Assembly (NCBI RefSeq): GCF_000378485.1 | Contig: NZ_KB899970.1 | Coordinates: 1 to 64,000, forward strand | Length of the DNA stretch: 64,000 bases | From: Flavobacterium rivuli WB 3.3-2 = DSM 21788 | GTDB lineage: Bacteria > Bacteroidota > Bacteroidia > Flavobacteriales > Flavobacteriaceae | Reading direction: 5' to 3' | Part shown: positions 15,522-24,174 of the stretch, in pieces | Numbering within the stretch: the stretch's first letter is position 1 | How the letters are laid out: each line of letters opens with the position of its first letter | Program-made: the position numbers and the translations under genes | Notes under the pieces: generated by a model | The model's input: the letters and a program-made list of their open reading frames with translations, nothing else | The model's database searches: none | What the model was told of the DNA's origin: nothing

Positions 15522-18500
15522 AAAACGAAATATTACATACATACGGGCAGCTGCCCAAAGTAAAACAAATTGCTGCCGCATTACAGCAGCGTGAAGGTAA
15601 GATACATGTAAATGGTCTTTTAGGTTCGGCATTATCATTTGTTATAGACCCGCTTTTCCAGGAAAGTGAGTTGCCGTTCCTTCTTATTTTTAAGGATAAA
15701 GAGGAGGCCGCCTATTACCTAAACGACCTGGAGCGCTTTGTAGGGCAGGAAGACGTGCTGTTTTATCCGGGGTCTTTTCGTCGCCCCTACCAGATAGAAG
15801 AAACCGATAACGCAAGTGTGCTCTTACGTGCCGAGGTGCTTAACCGCATTAACTCCCGCAAGAAACCCGCGATTGTAGTTTCGTATACCGAAGCCATGTT
15901 CGAGAAGGTGGTTACCCGAAAGGAACTTGACAAGAACACCCTTAAGATCGCGGTGGGCGATCAGGTATCTATCGACTTTATTAATGAGGTTTTGTTTGAA
16001 TATGAGTTTCGCCGTGTAGATTTTGTAACCGAACCGGGCGAATTTTCCGTACGTGGTGGTATTGTCGATGTGTTTTCTTTCAGTAATGACAACCCGTACC
16101 GTATAGAATTTTTTGGTAATGAGGTAGACAGCATCCGTTCGTTTGATGTGGCTTCGCAGCTGTCATTAGAGATAAAGAAAAAGATATCGGTAATCCCGAA
16201 TGTGGAGAACAAAACGCTGAATGAAAAGCGTGAGAGTTTCCTTGATTACATTAGCGAACGCACCGTGCTATTTATCCAGAATACAGATGCGCTGCTTGCC
16301 CAGTTAGATACCATGTTTGATAAGGCCACCGAGGCTTTTGATAAACTGTCTAAAGATATTAGACATGCTGCACCCGAGGAGTTGTTCCTTAACCAACGCA
16401 CTTTTGTAAAAAAAGCTTTAGATTTTACTCTGGTAGAACTCGGCGCCAAGCCAATATTCAAAACCCAGAAAGAGTTTGAGTTTTACATACAGCCGCAGCC
16501 ATCGTTTAACAAACAATTCGACCTGCTGCTTAATAACCTGAGCGATAACAACAGCAACGGTTATAAAAACTATATATTTTGTGCCAATGAGGCTCAGGCT
16601 GCACGCTTTCATGATATTTTTGAAAGCCTGGACGAAGCCAGCCACGAAAACATTCGTAAGCAATATAAAACCATTGTTTTCCCTATTTATGAAGGGTTCA
16701 TAGATGAAGAAAACCTCATTGCCTGCTATACCGACCACCAGATCTTTGAACGCTACCATAAATTCAGCATCAAGAACGGGTATTCCAAAAAACAAACCAT
16801 TACGCTTAAAGAGTTAAACTCACTATCAGTTGGAGATTATGTAACGCACATAGACCACGGTATAGGCAAGTTTGGCGGGTTGCAAAAAATTCAGGTAGAG
16901 GGCAAAACACAGGAAGCCATTAAACTGGTGTATGCCGATAATGATATTGTGTATGTAAGCATTCACTCGCTGCACAAAATATCCAAATACAATGGTAAAG
17001 ACGGCGCACCGCCCAAGATATATAAACTGGGAAGTGGAGCCTGGAAAGCCCTTAAAAACAAAACGAAGGCACGTGTTAAGCACATTGCTTTCAACCTTAT
17101 TCAGCTATATGCCAAGCGCAGGCTGGAGAAAGGCTATAAATATTCGCCCGACAGTTACCTGCAATCAGAGCTGGAATCGTCTTTTATTTATGAAGATACG
17201 CCCGACCAGATAACGGCTACCCGCGATGTAAAAGCCGATATGGAAAGCGAGCGTCCTATGGACCGCCTGGTATGTGGCGATGTGGGCTTTGGTAAAACAG
17301 AGGTTGCCATTCGTGCTGCCTTTAAAGCTGTAGATAACGGCAAACAGGTAGCCATTTTAGTACCCACTACCATTCTGGCCTACCAGCATTACCGCACCTT
17401 TAGCGAACGCCTAAAAGATATGCCGGTTACCGTAGGATACCTTAACCGTTTCCGCACGGCAAAGCAGAAATCGGAAACCTTAAAAGGCCTTTCCGAAGGT
17501 AAGGTAGATATACTTATTGGTACACACCAGCTGGTAAACAAAAACGTACAGTTTAAAGACCTTGGCCTGCTGATAGTAGACGAGGAACAAAAATTTGGTG
17601 TAAACGTAAAAGACAAGCTAAAGACAATAGCGCATAATATAGATACGCTAACCCTTACTGCAACGCCTATACCGCGAACGCTTCAGTTTTCGCTTATGGC
17701 AGCAAGAGATCTGTCGGTTATTACAACTCCGCCACCTAACCGATACCCTATAGAAAGCCAGGTTGTAGGCTTTAACGAAGAGATTATCCGTGATGCTATA
17801 TCTTATGAAATTCAGCGTAACGGGCAGGTATTTTTTATTCATAACCGTATTGAGAATATTAAAGAAGTTGCTGGTATGATTCAGCGCCTTGTGCCGCACG
17901 CACGGGTAGGAGTGGGCCACGGACAAATGGACGGCAAAAAATTGGAAGAGCTTATGCTTTCCTTTATGGAAGGCCATTTTGATGTGCTTGTGGCAACTAC
18001 CATTATTGAGAGCGGGCTTGATGTGCCTAATGCGAATACTATTTTTATAAACAATGCTAATAACTTCGGGCTGTCTGATCTCCACCAGATGCGCGGGCGC
18101 GTAGGCCGGAGTAACAAAAAGGCTTTCTGTTACTTTATAGCGCCGCCGTATAGCGCCATGACCGAAGATGCCCGCAAACGTATACAGGCCCTTGAGCAGT
18201 TTAGCGAACTGGGCAGTGGCTTTAATATTGCCATGAAAGACCTTGAAATTCGTGGTGCCGGAGATTTACTGGGTGGCGAACAAAGCGGCTTTATAAACGA
18301 AATTGGCTTTGAAACCTACCAGAAGATAATGAATGAGGCTATTGATGAACTTAAAGAAAATGAGTTTAAACACTTATATGATGAGGTAGATGGCGACACC
18401 GAAAAGGAATATGTAAAAGACCTGCAAATAGATACCGACTTTGAGCTGTTATTCCCGGATGAGTATATAAACAGCGTTACAGAACGCCTTAGCCTTTATA

Positions 18501-18877
18501 ACGAATTAGGCGATATTAAAGATGAAGCAGGACTTATTGCTTTTGAGAAAAAGCTGATAGACCGCTTTGGGCCATTGCCAAAACAGGCGCAGGCATTGCT
18601 TACAAGTATGCGCATTAAGTGGCTGGCTACTAAAATGGGTATCGAAAAATTGATCTTAAAACAGGGTAAAATGGTAGGCTATTTTGTTGCCGACCAGCAA
18701 TCGGACTACTACCAGTCGGCTAACTTTCGTAATGTGCTTAAGTTTGTACAGCAGTACCCTACCGTAAGTAAAATGAAAGAAAAGCAAACTAAGAACGGCC
18801 TGCGCTTGCTGCTTACCTGGGAGAATATTAAGTCGCTTAAAAAAGCACTGGATATGTTGAGTATGGTGTTTGAGTAG
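15518..18877 (+). CDS. mfd: Transcription-repair coupling factor Mfd
   Basis: Mfd removes RNA polymerase stalled at DNA damage and recruits UvrA. The 1119-residue protein has, in order: the UvrB-homology N-terminal domains; the RNA-polymerase-interacting CarD-like domain around GDYVTHIDHGIGKFGGL (about 440-500); the helicase domains with Walker A GDVGFGKTE (587-595), DEEQ, TATPIPRT and GRVGRS; and the C-terminal TRCF domain. It begins with TTG at 15518, overlapping the upstream lipoprotein stop by 4 bases (TTGA). The first in-frame ATG lies too far inside the conserved N-terminus to be the start. Translational coupling is therefore likely. Confidence 0.96.
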   Translation: MKNEILHTYGQLPKVKQIAAALQQREGKIHVNGLLGSALSFVIDPLFQESELPFLLIFKDKEEAAYYLNDLERFVGQEDVLFYPGSFRRPYQIEETDNASVLLRAEVLNRINSRKKPAIVVSYTEAMFEKVVTRKELDKNTLKIAVGDQVSIDFINEVLFEYEFRRVDFVTEPGEFSVRGGIVDVFSFSNDNPYRIEFFGNEVDSIRSFDVASQLSLEIKKKISVIPNVENKTLNEKRESFLDYISERTVLFIQNTDALLAQLDTMFDKATEAFDKLSKDIRHAAPEELFLNQRTFVKKALDFTLVELGAKPIFKTQKEFEFYIQPQPSFNKQFDLLLNNLSDNNSNGYKNYIFCANEAQAARFHDIFESLDEASHENIRKQYKTIVFPIYEGFIDEENLIACYTDHQIFERYHKFSIKNGYSKKQTITLKELNSLSVGDYVTHIDHGIGKFGGLQKIQVEGKTQEAIKLVYADNDIVYVSIHSLHKISKYNGKDGAPPKIYKLGSGAWKALKNKTKARVKHIAFNLIQLYAKRRLEKGYKYSPDSYLQSELESSFIYEDTPDQITATRDVKADMESERPMDRLVCGDVGFGKTEVAIRAAFKAVDNGKQVAILVPTTILAYQHYRTFSERLKDMPVTVGYLNRFRTAKQKSETLKGLSEGKVDILIGTHQLVNKNVQFKDLGLLIVDEEQKFGVNVKDKLKTIAHNIDTLTLTATPIPRTLQFSLMAARDLSVITTPPPNRYPIESQVVGFNEEIIRDAISYEIQRNGQVFFIHNRIENIKEVAGMIQRLVPHARVGVGHGQMDGKKLEELMLSFMEGHFDVLVATTIIESGLDVPNANTIFINNANNFGLSDLHQMRGRVGRSNKKAFCYFIAPPYSAMTEDARKRIQALEQFSELGSGFNIAMKDLEIRGAGDLLGGEQSGFINEIGFETYQKIMNEAIDELKENEFKHLYDEVDGDTEKEYVKDLQIDTDFELLFPDEYINSVTERLSLYNELGDIKDEAGLIAFEKKLIDRFGPLPKQAQALLTSMRIKWLATKMGIEKLILKQGKMVGYFVADQQSDYYQSANFRNVLKFVQQYPTVSKMKEKQTKNGLRLLLTWENIKSLKKALDMLSMVFE

Positions 18878-18900
18878 GAATTAAAGGTAAATAATTTTCA

Positions 18901-18908
18901 TATCTTTG
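18901..18908 (+). promoter_or_regulatory. -7 element of the frameshifted kinase-like gene
   Basis: TATCTTTG fits TAnnTTTG and ends 5 bases before the ATG at 18914. As with tadA, a transcript from here would be almost leaderless. Confidence 0.5.
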
Positions 18909-18913
18909 CATAG

Positions 18914-19548
18914 ATGCAAAATCGTTTAAAAGATGAACTATACAATATCATTTCAGGAAAGAGCACAGTTAGCTTTGGAACAACTATCCAACCAATTGCC
19001 AGTTACCTTGGCAATGGCACGCCAACAGGCCCGAAAGCTGAAAACGCAAAGCATTCAAAGAACAAGAAACAAAGAGGTTAGAAGCTTATTGCACTCAAAA
19101 TAACCTTTGGGTAACAGACATTGATTTTTCTCAATACGTAAGTGAGGGAGCCGAACAACGGGTTTACCTTAAAGATGCTGATTATGTCATTAAACTAAAC
19201 GACGCCATATACTATTCTTCATGGCAGGATTATTTCCATAATTTATTACTTCATAATTTTTTCTTTCCTGACACAGCCTATAACCTAAGAGGTTTTGTAG
19301 CAGAAAACGATATCTTGTATGCCGTAGTGAAACAACAGTTCGTCTTAACTAAAGAAAATACTGATTTAAATGATGTCAGGCTATTTTTAACTTCTAATGG
19401 TTTTGAAAATATTAGGAATAATGATTATCAAAACTTAGAACTTGGAATTATATTAGAAGATTTGCATGATGAAAATGTATTGACAAAGAACGACGTTTTA
19501 TATTTTATTGATACTGTTTTTTATCTTAATGATGAATTTTGGAAATAG
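18914..19548 (+). pseudogene. Frameshifted polyvalent-protein kinase-like gene
   Basis: The frame opening at ATG 18914 codes for MQNRLKDELYNIISGKS and continues to about residue 45. It then runs into a stop (TAG 19082). The continuation is in another frame: TKRLEAYCTQNNLWVTDIDF, then VSEGAEQRVYLKDADYVIKL, and on to NDVLYFIDTVFYLNDEFWK ending at 19548. Restoring one T in the GCATTC at about 19051-19056 joins both halves into one protein of about 211 residues. I recognise that product as the small kinase-like family found in Bacteroidetes mobile DNA and polyvalent phage proteins. Its ATP-lysine region (VIKLND) and late D-x-x-x-x-N/D motifs (EDLHDENVL, FIDTVF) are present. It is a single-base deletion: either a real pseudogene or a sequence error. 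Confidence 0.75.
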
Positions 19549-19568
19549 TCTAAAATTCGAATTTTAGA
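19549..19568. repeat. Perfect 20-bp palindrome after the pseudogene
   Basis: TCTAAAATTCGAATTTTAGA reads the same on both strands and begins directly after the TAG stop. It has no loop, so it could be a protein-binding site or a weak terminator. The remaining bases to 19683 are AT-rich, with no other signal. Confidence 0.5.
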
Positions 19569-19683
19569 TAATTATGAAAACGCTGAAAATATTGCTGTGA
19601 ATTTTATGTTCAGATTTTTTGTAAGTTTATATAACTGTACGAATTAGGTATATAACGAACAACAACTTAAAATCTAAACAACT

Positions 19684-20112
19684 ATGCCACAATTAAACCC
19701 TTATTTACATTTTAACGGAAATGCAGAAGAAGCGTTTACTTTCTACAAATCGGTATTTGGCGGAGAGTTCGCGGTAGTAAGCCGTTTTAAAGATCTTTCA
19801 AACCCCGAATATCCCGTGCCTGAAAAGGAAGAAAATAAGATTATGCATATTTCTCTGCCTGTCGGGAACAATAGTGTGCTAATGGCAAGCGATGTTCCTG
19901 AATTTATGGGGCAGGTAAACGAGAATGAAAACAGGACTAAGATATCAATAACCGCAGAAAGTAAAGAAGAAGCCGATGCTTTATTTAATGGGCTTTCGGC
20001 TGGTGGAAAAGTAGAAATGCCTATTGGCGATAGCCCCTGGGGTTCTTATTTTGGTATGTTTAGAGATAAATATGGCTTTGAATGGATGATAGATTTTGAC
20101 TTCAGACAGTAG
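19684..20112 (+). CDS. VOC-family protein (PhnB-like)
   Basis: A 142-residue glyoxalase/bleomycin-resistance (VOC) fold protein of the PhnB-like subgroup, often misnamed 3-demethylubiquinone methyltransferase. The N-terminal LNPYLHFNGNAEEAFTFYKS and the ending WGSYFGMFRDKYGFEWMIDF are diagnostic. Function is not known; members bind small hydrophobic or metal ligands. It is monocistronic, convergent with queD at a distance of about 50 bases. Confidence 0.88.
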   Translation: MPQLNPYLHFNGNAEEAFTFYKSVFGGEFAVVSRFKDLSNPEYPVPEKEENKIMHISLPVGNNSVLMASDVPEFMGQVNENENRTKISITAESKEEADALFNGLSAGGKVEMPIGDSPWGSYFGMFRDKYGFEWMIDFDFRQ

Positions 20113-20161
20113 TAGCAATATAACTTCTGCCTAAATATAAAAGTGTTTACCGCAGATAAAA

Positions 20162-20614
20162 TTACTCGTTATCGCTCTGGAACCACTCTGCAAAAGAGGT
20201 GTCGGTTTCCTGTAACCTTAACGAGTGCAGTTTTATATTTTCCGGTAACTGCGCCTTAATTTTTCGGGCAAAATCAATTACCATATTTTCGCTGGTAGGC
20301 TGGTAGTCAACCAGAATTGTATCATGGCCGCGGTCGCTTAATTCTTTAGCCAGTTCTACGTGGGGTGTGTTTTTATTAAAAACCGTGGCGTGGTCAAAAA
20401 TATCCACAATTTCCTCTTTTACAATTTTTTTAAGGTCGCCAAAGTCAATCACCATACCGTATTTTACATTGCTAACATCTGTTATGGGTTTGCCTATAAC
20501 TGTAACCGACAGTTTATAGCTGTGCCCGTGCACGTTTTTACATTTGCCATCGTAGCCGTAAAGTGCATGGCCGGTTTCAAAAGTAAATTGTTTGGTAATC
20601 CTTATATTGCTCAT
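20162..20614 (-). CDS. queD: 6-carboxy-5,6,7,8-tetrahydropterin synthase QueD
   Basis: QueD converts 7,8-dihydroneopterin triphosphate to 6-carboxytetrahydropterin, the second step towards queuosine/preQ0. The 150-residue protein shows the zinc ligands H16, H29 and H31 and the catalytic Cys25 in GKCKNVHGHSY. It also has DHATVFN with the His of the catalytic pair, and TSENMVID. Length and motif spacing fit QueD rather than eukaryotic-type PTPS. No other queuosine gene is in the window. Confidence 0.95.
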   Translation of the reverse strand: MSNIRITKQFTFETGHALYGYDGKCKNVHGHSYKLSVTVIGKPITDVSNVKYGMVIDFGDLKKIVKEEIVDIFDHATVFNKNTPHVELAKELSDRGHDTILVDYQPTSENMVIDFARKIKAQLPENIKLHSLRLQETDTSFAEWFQSDNE

Positions 20615-20689
20615 GGGTATGCTTTAAGGCTGCAAATTTACTAAATAATTGGCTTAGTTACACGGCGTTATTAGCGTATTGGTTTTTGC

Positions 20690-20697
20690 TATATTTG
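20690..20697 (+). promoter_or_regulatory. -7 element for the 2OG oxygenase gene
   Basis: TATATTTG matches TAnnTTTG and lies 24 bases before the ATG at 20722. It shows that the longer in-frame TTG start at 20686 cannot be used from this promoter. Confidence 0.55.
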
Positions 20698-20721
20698 CCA
20701 GTAGTTAAAAGACTTTATGTT

Positions 20722-21351
20722 ATGGAGGAATTTGCACTTAACCCGCTGTATGAAAAGGTTATTGATGGGCTGATGGAGCATAAATACAGCATTGTAGATA
20801 ACTTTTTTTCGGCAGAAGAAGTACTGGGGCTGCGTAGTGCGTTGCTGCAAAAGTATGAGGAAGACCAGTTTAAAAAGTCGGCCATAGGCAACCAGGCAAA
20901 CGAGAAGATTATCGATGCTGTGCGTGGCGACTTTATATTATGGCTGGATGAAGCCAATGCGGAAGGTGCAGAGCGAGTTTTTTTTGATAAACTTCAGGAT
21001 TTTACGCAATACCTTAACCGTACCTGTTTTATGGGCATTGCAAAACAGGAGTTTCACTATGCAGTTTACCCGCAAGGTACTTTTTACAAGCGCCACCTGG
21101 ATACTTTTATGAACGACAGCAGCAGGAAACTAAGCATTGTTTGCTACCTTAATGATGAAGACTGGAAACCGGACTATGGTGGCGAGCTTACTTTATACTT
21201 TAATCAGGACGGTGCAGAAACCAGTAAGGATATCTATCCGTTACAGGGCCGCCTTGTAGTGTTTGAAAGCCAGGTACTGGAGCATGAGGTAAAGCCTGTA
21301 AAAAGAGAGCGCTTAAGCATTACCGGATGGCTTAAAACACGTGGCAGCTAA
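20722..21351 (+). CDS. 2-oxoglutarate/Fe(II) oxygenase (prolyl 4-hydroxylase-like)
   Basis: A 209-residue double-stranded beta-helix dioxygenase of the P4Hc/SM-20 type. The iron triad HxD...H is visible as KRHLDTF and, later, LEHEVKPVKRERLSITGW. The Arg and Ser in RERLSITGW bind 2-oxoglutarate. Substrate is unknown; family members hydroxylate proline in proteins such as ribosomal protein S23 or elongation factors. The start is the ATG at 20722, which follows the promoter and begins MEEFALNPLYEKV. It stands alone between queD (divergent) and the tRNA gene. Confidence 0.85.
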   Translation: MEEFALNPLYEKVIDGLMEHKYSIVDNFFSAEEVLGLRSALLQKYEEDQFKKSAIGNQANEKIIDAVRGDFILWLDEANAEGAERVFFDKLQDFTQYLNRTCFMGIAKQEFHYAVYPQGTFYKRHLDTFMNDSSRKLSIVCYLNDEDWKPDYGGELTLYFNQDGAETSKDIYPLQGRLVVFESQVLEHEVKPVKRERLSITGWLKTRGS

Positions 21352-21399
21352 CGATAGCCCATACGCCTCAATATATTTTTAGAATTTTGCATTTTACAG

Positions 21400-21431
21400 T
21401 TGTATTCTAAAATTTATTTATACTATATTTG
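21400..21431 (+). promoter_or_regulatory. Promoter of tRNA-Ala
   Basis: The -33 TTG (21400-21402) and -7 TATATTTG (21424-21431) are spaced by 21 bases. The mature tRNA begins 13 bases further on, so the pre-tRNA leader is only a few bases. Confidence 0.65.
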
Positions 21432-21442
21432 CCAACTCAAAA

Positions 21443-21517
<75 letters not shown>

Positions 21518-21523
21518 CAGGTT

Positions 21524-21562
21524 AAAGGACAAAGCAGATTTATTTCTTCTTTGTCCTTTTTT
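21524..21562 (+). terminator. Terminator of tRNA-Ala
   Basis: AAAGGACAAAG (21524-21534) and CTTTGTCCTTT (21549-21559) form an 11-bp stem followed by a T-run. This is a standard intrinsic terminator 7 bases after the tRNA. Confidence 0.85.
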
Positions 21563-21609
21563 ATTATCTTTAAGTGGCTGCTAATTATGCAGCTATAATA
21601 CGTTAAATT

Positions 21610-22581
21610 ATGTCTTTAGAAAACAGCCCTCAGGAAAAAACAACATTACATCCACGAAATAAAAACCGTGATCGGTATGACCTTAATGCCCTTGTGGCTG
21701 CAGTCCCTGAGTTGGCTCAGTATGTAAAGCCTAATAAATACGGAGATGATTCGGTAGATTTTTCGAACCCAGTTGCTGTAAAACTTTTAAATAAGGCACT
21801 GTTGAATTATTATTACGGAATAAAGTACTGGGAATTTCCCGATCAAAATCTTGTGCCTCCCATTCCGGGAAGGGCAGATTATATACATTACATGGCCGAT
21901 TTGCTAAAGGAAAGTAACTTTGGCAGAATGCCGGAGGGTAATAAAATTACGTGCATAGACATAGGTACAGGCGCTAATTGTATATATCCCATTATAGGGG
22001 TTACAGAATACGGCTGGAACTTTATAGCTACAGATGTAAGTCCTGATTCTCTTGCCGCTGCACAAAATATTATTAATACTAACCCGCAGCTTACAGGTAA
22101 AATTGAATGCAGGCTGCAGAAAAACCCCAACGCTTTTTTTGATGGTATAATAGCGGCAAATGAAAAAGCAGACCTTACAGTATGCAATCCGCCATTTCAC
22201 GCTTCGGCTGAGGATGCACACGCAGGAACTAAAAGGAAAGTGCAAAATTTATCAGGGAAAAGGATAAAAAATCCAGAACTTAATTTTGCAGGAATAAGCA
22301 ACGAACTTATTTATGAAGGTGGCGAGCACCGGTTTATACATAAAATGATTGCCGATAGTAAAAGATTTTCTAAAGACTGTTACTGGTTCTCTACATTAGT
22401 ATCTAAGCAATCTAACTTAAAGGGTATTTACAAGGCTTTGGAAGATTTTAAGGCAACAGATGTTAAAACAATAGAGATGGGCACCGGTAATAAATCTACC
22501 CGTATTGTAGCCTGGTCGTTTCTTAGTAAACAGGAGCAAAAAGAGTGGAGGGATGCCCGCTGGAAAATAGTGGCTAAATAA
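21610..22581 (+). CDS. rlmF: 23S rRNA (adenine-1618-N6)-methyltransferase RlmF
   Basis: RlmF (YbiN) methylates A1618 of 23S rRNA using S-adenosylmethionine. The 323-residue protein has the family start with HPRNKNRDRYD, the SAM-binding loop DIGTGANCIYP, and the catalytic NPPF at 193-196 (CNPPFHAS). Later come GGEHRFIHKM and the ending GTGNKSTRIVAW. Length is normal. It is a single gene between the tRNA and a convergent T9SS protein gene. Confidence 0.95.
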   Translation: MSLENSPQEKTTLHPRNKNRDRYDLNALVAAVPELAQYVKPNKYGDDSVDFSNPVAVKLLNKALLNYYYGIKYWEFPDQNLVPPIPGRADYIHYMADLLKESNFGRMPEGNKITCIDIGTGANCIYPIIGVTEYGWNFIATDVSPDSLAAAQNIINTNPQLTGKIECRLQKNPNAFFDGIIAANEKADLTVCNPPFHASAEDAHAGTKRKVQNLSGKRIKNPELNFAGISNELIYEGGEHRFIHKMIADSKRFSKDCYWFSTLVSKQSNLKGIYKALEDFKATDVKTIEMGTGNKSTRIVAWSFLSKQEQKEWRDARWKIVAK

Positions 22582-22609
22582 AAAAAACAGCCTGCAATTT
22601 CTTGCAGGC
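22581..22609 (-). terminator. Terminator of the T9SS protein gene
   Basis: GCCTGCAA (22590-22597), loop TTTC, and TTGCAGGC (22602-22609) form a perfect hairpin. The A-run at 22580-22588 is a U-run on the minus strand, so it terminates transcription of the gene at 22643-24046. Confidence 0.75.
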
Positions 22610-22642
22610 CGGATCTCAAATACACTATAAAATATAAAAAAA

Positions 22643-24046
22643 TTACTCTTTTAATACTTTAAAAACTTCTGTAGTACCATCTTCAAGCTGGGCTTTTACA
22701 ATATATAAGCCACTTGCAAGCGACTGCATATTAACAGTATTGTTATTTAAACTGTAGCCATTTATTTCGCGGCCTTGTATATTGTGTATAGCTACGCCGG
22801 TTACCAGTTTTTGAGAAGTGATTTGTAAAACATCTTTTACCGGGTTAGGGTAATAAGTAAGATTTACAGCCTTAGGCGCATCAGTACCTAAAGATGACCT
22901 GCAAAATCCTTTTACATCAAATACAAAGTTTTTACCTGTTTGAACGTTCCATGTGTTGCCATCTGTACCAGATGTAAAGCCGTATCCGCCTATGCCGGGA
23001 AGCGTAGTAGTTTCCCATACCATATAATCACTATAATTAGGGGTAGGTATTACTTCTATAAAATAAGTACCTGCAGATAGTTCTATAGGTTCGTCATCAA
23101 ACGAAAAGTTTGTCTGCACCGCCACAGTATAGGCGTCTGAACCTGGAACAGGTATAGTGCCGTCATATTGTGTGTATTCAGGGCCTTTGTTTGTAAAAGT
23201 GTACAGTACAGTACTTGGAGTAGAAAATTGTGAACTCCTTATTTTTATGGTTGCGTTGTTCATGCGTCCTAATAGCATAGTATGCAATGTAAAATCGGTA
23301 AGGGTAAATGTTGTGTTAGCCGGAACCACAAAATCATCAGCTAAAGAAAGTATTTGTCCAAAATCAAAGAAAGACACACCACCCTGATGGTTGTTTGATG
23401 CGTTGGACTGGTTACATTCCTCACCATAATCAGGCAAAGTCTCTCCAGAATCGGCACACTCACCCATTATCTGGAATACTTTGCTGTAGTATCCGCCACC
23501 GCCCCAGATTATATTGCCAAACCTGTCACGGTTTTTTACAAAATCAAAAACACCTGACGTCTGGGTTTCTAATCCAATTTCCCACCCTATAGCAGTTTCA
23601 TCGCCCGGGGCTGCAGCTAATTCCACAAAATATTTACCTTTAGGGAATACATGATCTGTTGGCAGGTCTACAGTAATCGTATAGGCATCAAAAGCTTCTC
23701 CGGTTACCTCATAAGCCAACTCCTGGCTTGTGGGTACAACATTTGTAAACGTTTCTATAACGTCTCCCGGCTCCCCGCTCACACTTGTGTAAAACGTAAT
23801 GTTTACATAAGTAACATCGGCCGGTCCTTTAAGCACGTTAAAGTTAATACTGCTTGCTGTAAATACTTTGCCAAACGGTACATCAAAATCTGTAGCCCCT
23901 GAGTATTCATTATTTACATCGCCTGCAGATATATTCTCTCCATTGGCAGTATTGTTTGATACGGTGCCGTTTGCACATGACTCCTGTGCAAATGCAGATA
24001 GCGATCCTGCTAATAATAAAGTTGCAAATAGTAATTTCTTCTTCAT
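22643..24046 (-). CDS. Secreted T9SS protein with two related beta domains
   Basis: A 467-residue exported protein. The signal peptide ends at about SAFAQ. The body holds two similar domains of about 180 residues. Each starts with a Cys followed by N/S-rich residues (CANGTVSNNTANG; CNQSNASNNHQGG), then a D-F-x-V-P segment, a KGKYFVEL / AGTYFIEV strand and a Trp-rich end. An internal duplication is therefore likely. The last about 75 residues are a T9SS type A sorting domain (YYPNPVKDVLQI ... GLYIVKAQLEDG ... FKVLKE), so the protein is exported across the outer membrane and anchored or released. I recognise no catalytic motif; a binding or adhesin role is only a guess. The TPR-AraC regulator lies immediately upstream on the same strand. 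Confidence 0.85.
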   Translation of the reverse strand: MKKKLLFATLLLAGSLSAFAQESCANGTVSNNTANGENISAGDVNNEYSGATDFDVPFGKVFTASSINFNVLKGPADVTYVNITFYTSVSGEPGDVIETFTNVVPTSQELAYEVTGEAFDAYTITVDLPTDHVFPKGKYFVELAAAPGDETAIGWEIGLETQTSGVFDFVKNRDRFGNIIWGGGGYYSKVFQIMGECADSGETLPDYGEECNQSNASNNHQGGVSFFDFGQILSLADDFVVPANTTFTLTDFTLHTMLLGRMNNATIKIRSSQFSTPSTVLYTFTNKGPEYTQYDGTIPVPGSDAYTVAVQTNFSFDDEPIELSAGTYFIEVIPTPNYSDYMVWETTTLPGIGGYGFTSGTDGNTWNVQTGKNFVFDVKGFCRSSLGTDAPKAVNLTYYPNPVKDVLQITSQKLVTGVAIHNIQGREINGYSLNNNTVNMQSLASGLYIVKAQLEDGTTEVFKVLKE

Positions 24047-24110
24047 AACTGATAGTTTTAGTTTCGGTTCTAAAGATATATAAAAGGCGGTCCTTAAAAT
24101 TTTACAAGGC

Positions 24111-24133
24111 TTTCAAAATATCATATTTTGAAA
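24111..24133. promoter_or_regulatory. Palindrome upstream of the T9SS gene
   Basis: TTTCAAAATA-TCA-TATTTTGAAA is a perfect inverted repeat with 10-bp arms. It lies 65 bases before the T9SS gene start and upstream of a -7-like TATCTTTA (minus strand, near 24073-24080). It could be an operator or the site of a regulator acting on this gene. Confidence 0.5.
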
Positions 24134-24141
24134 CAGTAAAA

Positions 24142-24174
24142 ATTTTAAACTACTAATTTATAGTAGTTTAAAAT
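24142..24174 (-). terminator. Hairpin directly after the TPR-AraC gene
   Basis: ATTTTAAACTACTA (24142-24155) and TAGTAGTTTAAAAT (24161-24174) form a perfect 14-bp stem with a 5-base loop. It ends on the stop codon of the regulator gene. The minus-strand sequence after it is T-rich, so it is a plausible terminator. Confidence 0.6.

Noticed and set aside
17648..18085. A 145-codon frame opposite mfd
   Set aside because: Antisense to the helicase domain of Mfd; no motif.
21524..21562. A second tRNA or small RNA after tRNA-Ala
   Set aside because: The structure is a plain terminator stem with T-run.
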